Assembly: GCA_900546455.1 (NCBI GenBank)
Contig: URCS01000012.1
Span: 1 to 43,325 of the forward strand
Source: an uncultured Collinsella sp.
Lineage (GTDB): Bacteria > Actinomycetota > Coriobacteriia > Coriobacteriales > Coriobacteriaceae
Reading direction: 5' to 3'
DNA length: 43,325 bases
The notes under the pieces were generated by a model that saw only the letters and a program-made list of their open reading frames with translations, was not told the DNA's origin and did not search any database. Below, piece after piece: positions 40,652 to 43,325 of this stretch (the first letter of the stretch is position 1; every line of letters begins with the position of its first letter). The position numbers were made by a program, and so were the translations under genes.

Positions 40652-40775
40652 AAGCCTGTAGACAAATAAGATTGTAAATCCATCCTACACGTCTACAGAC
40701 AGTTCTGACGATGAAGGCGATACTTCCGGACAACGGGTCCGACGACTCGTGTGTTGCGAACCGGAGGTGCTTGCT

Positions 40776-42689
40776 GTGAAGACCTGTGATTGCCTCACAT
40801 ATGTACGGCTTAATTTAGAAGTTCTTGCGCGCAACCGGGGAATTATGTTGCTGACGGCGCTGCTCGCGCTCGTATTCTGCATCCCGGTATTTCTATCCGT
40901 TCCAACGGGAGCAGATTATCTATATGGTAGAGCTTCCATCGAAGACCAGAGAGCCCTTTTGGTCTCTCAAGTCTCTGACGGCGTTTATGACACTGCCCCA
41001 CAGGAGCTCAACAGCATCATTGCCGACGAAAGGGCGTGCCTTGATCGGGCGCTTGAAAGCAAGGCGGACTCCAGAGAGTATTACGATGCGATTGCCGATT
41101 ACGACAATCTATTGCTCAAGGAATACCGACTCGGTTATTTGAATGGTGTTGATTCGGAGTTATCGCTTGAAGCCCAAGAACGTCTTCCCCGAGCCATATC
41201 GATGCTGGCCCATCCGGAATCGTACGACTCAACAACAAAAATGCCCGGGATGATTCTTCTCGCATATTATTGCGGCGCTGTTCCTGCAATAGCGTGGCTT
41301 TTGGTCCCGGTCCTCGTCCTCTATATGTCGCTTGAGGGGGATGGAAAGCGGTTCTACGATCGAGCGTTGTTGTCAAAGTTAGAGATGAATGCATGCCGCG
41401 TTCTCGTCTCTGGTATTGCATCGATGCTGGTTTTGGTTCTGGCGTTGGCTCCCTGTTTTGTATTGGCAACGGTGTTTAACGGTGTAGGTCAGACAGAGTA
41501 CCCAGTCGTATTCATTCAGTATGGTGACGTAGTCGAAAGAACTGTGTTAGTTCAGCTAGGGCTATTTGCCGTCTTTGAAGCTGTGCTGTCGATGATGTTT
41601 GCTTGCTTGGGCGTGTGCGTGTACGCCGGAAGCAGAAACAGGGCCATTTCGTCCATGGTGATCGCTCTTGTGGGGGGCATAAGCCAGCTTCCGTTTTATG
41701 CGAGCAAAGATGCTCCATGGCATGCGTTGCTGCCGTATATGGTGTCGAGCTATTCTGCCTCTTCGTTTGCGCTCGGCGGCGCATCTTACGCCAATGGAGC
41801 GGAGGTATCTCTCGTTCCTGAAGCCAGTGCATCGCACTGCCTCTTTGCCGTGATGGGCGCGTTTGCTGTTTGCGCGTTGGGGGTCATTTCGTTTTCGTGT
41901 CTAAAAAGCAAGAATCGCTGGGCCTGGAACCATATTCGCCCGGATAGTTTGGGCGAGAAAAGCTTGCTCTCTCTGTCGCTGGATGCGTTGACGGTTGGAA
42001 AAAACCAGCTGGTAAAGGGATTGCAGTTTGATATGCCCGCTGGCCAGATATGGGGTCTTGTCGCGCCAAATGGACATGGCAAGACTACGCTACTGAATAC
42101 TCTTTGGGGAGATGCTGGGCCATCAGTGCGCGTGTCAGGTTCTCTCTGTTTTCATGCAAAAGTATGCGTCGACCGTGAGGAAATGAGAAAGGTATTCTTT
42201 TTGGTTCCGAATAGGCCGTCGCTATTGATTCCATACATGACCGTCGCTTTTCATCTCGACCGATGCAGGAGAATTTGGCATTCACCTCGCACTTTGGACC
42301 AAGTGCTTGATCGCTTTGACTTGACTGGGTTGAAGAATACGCCCGTATCTAGGCTGTCTGATGGAAATAGACAATTACTTAATGTCGCGATGGCGTATAT
42401 GTCCTATTGCGAAGTCGTCCTTTTGGATGAGCCCATGAATGCACTTGATGTGAGACACGTTGCGATTGTTTCGAATGCTCTTAGAGATGAAGCGGGTAGA
42501 GGAGCACATGTCATTATCTCTTCTCATCTTATCGGAAACCTCGAATCGCTCTGCGATGCCTCCGTATTGCTCACAGGGGATGACTCGCGTGTCGTTACCA
42601 GAGAAATGGGAGGTGATTCGAAGTGGATCGGTAATGTATACGCGCAGCTTTTCAAGACGAACGACAGTAAAACTAGGAAAGGAAGATAA
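40776..42689 (+). CDS. ABC exporter, permease and ATPase fused in one chain
   Basis: In this 637-residue protein a membrane permease precedes the ATPase. One helix lies at about 20-45, followed by an extracytoplasmic region of about 100 residues and a cluster of five or six helices (about 145-375). The nucleotide-binding domain (about 395-615) has Walker A APNGHGKTT (the usual first Gly is Ala), an imperfect signature LSDGNRQ in place of LSGGQ, Walker B VVLLDEPMNALD and the H-loop IISSH. It resembles ABC-2 type exporters linked to peptide or bacteriocin loci. Start at GTG 40776 behind GGAGGT. It ends two bases before the secreted-protein gene, so that product is the most likely substrate or target. 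Confidence 0.8.
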   Translation: MKTCDCLTYVRLNLEVLARNRGIMLLTALLALVFCIPVFLSVPTGADYLYGRASIEDQRALLVSQVSDGVYDTAPQELNSIIADERACLDRALESKADSREYYDAIADYDNLLLKEYRLGYLNGVDSELSLEAQERLPRAISMLAHPESYDSTTKMPGMILLAYYCGAVPAIAWLLVPVLVLYMSLEGDGKRFYDRALLSKLEMNACRVLVSGIASMLVLVLALAPCFVLATVFNGVGQTEYPVVFIQYGDVVERTVLVQLGLFAVFEAVLSMMFACLGVCVYAGSRNRAISSMVIALVGGISQLPFYASKDAPWHALLPYMVSSYSASSFALGGASYANGAEVSLVPEASASHCLFAVMGAFAVCALGVISFSCLKSKNRWAWNHIRPDSLGEKSLLSLSLDALTVGKNQLVKGLQFDMPAGQIWGLVAPNGHGKTTLLNTLWGDAGPSVRVSGSLCFHAKVCVDREEMRKVFFLVPNRPSLLIPYMTVAFHLDRCRRIWHSPRTLDQVLDRFDLTGLKNTPVSRLSDGNRQLLNVAMAYMSYCEVVLLDEPMNALDVRHVAIVSNALRDEAGRGAHVIISSHLIGNLESLCDASVLLTGDDSRVVTREMGGDSKWIGNVYAQLFKTNDSKTRKGR

Positions 42690-42691
42690 CC

Positions 42692-43045
42692 ATGAAACGC
42701 CATGTAACGAAGAACTTTGTGAAGGCAATGTTCGCATGTTTTATGCTTACCCTGTCGATGGTCACAATTCCCGTTTGTGCGACGGCGAAACCAGATGCAG
42801 GTTCTGTCACGCCTTGTCGTCTTGTGACAGCGGACGTCTTGGACACTTACAAGTCGTTCTCCACTGCGAACCACCCGAGCGAGAATGTTGATTGTTTCGA
42901 CCAGACATACAAGAGGCTGTCTTTCAAAACTTCGTATTCTCGTACGGGGCAAACGATTCTCTATACGGGTGCAGCGTTAAGCCCACGCGGCAACGGGATG
43001 CCCGGGTTTGAGACAAAATATCAGTGCACATATCGTACCTGGTAG
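42692..43045 (+). CDS. Small secreted protein, unknown, candidate peptide effector
   Basis: This 117-residue product has a clear signal peptide: a basic start (MKRHVTKNFVK), a hydrophobic core (AMFACFMLTLSMVTIPV) and a probable cleavage site after CATA near residue 32. The mature part of about 85 residues has three cysteines (in TPCRL, VDCFD and YQCTY) and a Ser/Thr/Tyr-rich, Gly-containing middle (SYSRTGQTILYTG), and ends with an aromatic YRTW. I do not recognise a family. Size, export signal and coupling to an ABC exporter gene (two-base gap) fit a bacteriocin-like or signalling peptide, for example of the general lactococcin-972 style, but no motif proves it. AGGAAG precedes the ATG. Confidence 0.7.
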   Translation: MKRHVTKNFVKAMFACFMLTLSMVTIPVCATAKPDAGSVTPCRLVTADVLDTYKSFSTANHPSENVDCFDQTYKRLSFKTSYSRTGQTILYTGAALSPRGNGMPGFETKYQCTYRTW

Positions 43046-43116
43046 ACAACTCTAGGATCGGATCTCTCCGAATAACTTTGTGGCGGACTTGTTTAACGCT
43101 ACCGCTCCTTCGTTTA

Positions 43117-43252
43117 TCTCAATCTGTAACATCTGACTGGCAAAAACGCTTCTACCTGTTACAGATTGAGATTATTCGACGCGCGTTCTGTAACTCGTCT
43201 CGATCTGTAACAGTAAGACGGCGATTTGGTCTCCATATGTTACAGATTGAGA
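43117..43252. repeat. Palindromic 55-bp repeat array, two copies
   Basis: Two units start at 43117 and 43198 (81 bp apart), each 55 bp with the TCTC(A/G)ATCTGTAACA ... TGTTACAGATTGAGA arms. They lie between the secreted-protein gene and the right copy of the 55-bp hairpin repeat. Confidence 0.85.
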
Positions 43253-43270
43253 CGAAAGAAAGCGTGAGCC

Positions 43271-43325
43271 AGAAAACCGCCGCGAGGGAAAGCAGCTCCC
43301 TTGCGGCGGTTGGCGTTTGCCCAGA
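43271..43325. repeat. 55-bp hairpin repeat, right copy (reaches window edge)
   Basis: Identical over all 55 bases to 38687-38741, in the same orientation, and cut by the window end, so the true repeat may be longer. Flanking sequence differs on the left side beyond the shared block. Confidence 0.85.

Noticed and set aside
43271..43325. Overlap artefact of a circular sequence (identical ends)
   Set aside because: The matching copy is internal at 38687-38741, with different flanks, so this is a true repeat rather than a wrapped end.

Overview
The window looks like the chromosome of a gut actinobacterium of the Coriobacteriia, most likely Collinsella or a close relative. This is inferred from the high GC content, the strong GC-ending codon bias, the Gram-positive style lactose phosphotransferase/tagatose-6-phosphate genes, the type-II GalT and the Bce-type ABC transporter. 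No rRNA, tRNA, CRISPR array or recognisable transposase was found.

Region 1 (1-2528) holds the decayed 3' part of a DeoR regulator, an AlbA_2/HATPase regulator with a striking array of repeated half-sites upstream, and the first array of a palindromic 55-bp repeat. Region 2 (2529-17638) is a triplicated beta-galactoside uptake locus. It has three two-gene operons, each with a lactose-type PTS EIICB (lacE) and a GH1 6-phospho-beta-galactosidase (lacG): lacE1-lacG1, lacG2-lacE2 and lacE3-lacG3. Each is transcribed leftward and divergently from its own LacI-family repressor. A single stand-alone EIIA (lacF, 17300-17638) appears to serve all three permeases.

Region 3 (17897-31911) handles the products. 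lacA and lacB (galactose-6-phosphate isomerase), lacX (aldose-1-epimerase family) and lacC (tagatose-6-phosphate kinase) run rightward. galK and galT (Leloir entry) run leftward under a fourth LacI paralogue. A DeoR repressor (probable LacR) stands divergent to a class II aldolase that would complete the tagatose route. An unrelated DUF4143 ATPase, bracketed by 39-bp near-identical repeats, interrupts the region, and a flavodiiron protein lies next to the fourth LacI gene. Galactose-6-phosphate released by LacG would pass through LacAB, LacC and the aldolase to triose phosphates, while free galactose would go through GalK/GalT.

Region 4 (31912-38530) contains a HAD phosphatase, an AraC regulator with a possibly leaderless promoter, two tiny uncertain ORFs, a NUDIX-Vsr fusion and a BceAB-type ABC transporter without an adjacent two-component system. 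Region 5 (38687-43325) is an AT-richer three-gene cassette: a membrane-spanning regulator with two LuxR-type HTH domains, a one-polypeptide ABC exporter and a small secreted cysteine-containing protein. It is bracketed by two identical 55-bp hairpin repeats and is the best candidate for an undescribed system here.

Non-coding structure is rich. There are eleven copies of a 55-bp palindrome laid out with a 40-bp alternating rhythm, LacI operators of the form ATG-nnn-ACGT-nnn-CAT whose variable triplets differ between paralogues, a shared TGTTCGATATTG box likely to be the LacR operator, hairpins between the two genes of every lacE/lacG pair, and two long stem-loop elements after lacB and lacC whose stems differ but stay complementary. 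All assignments come from reading the sequence; no database search was possible.
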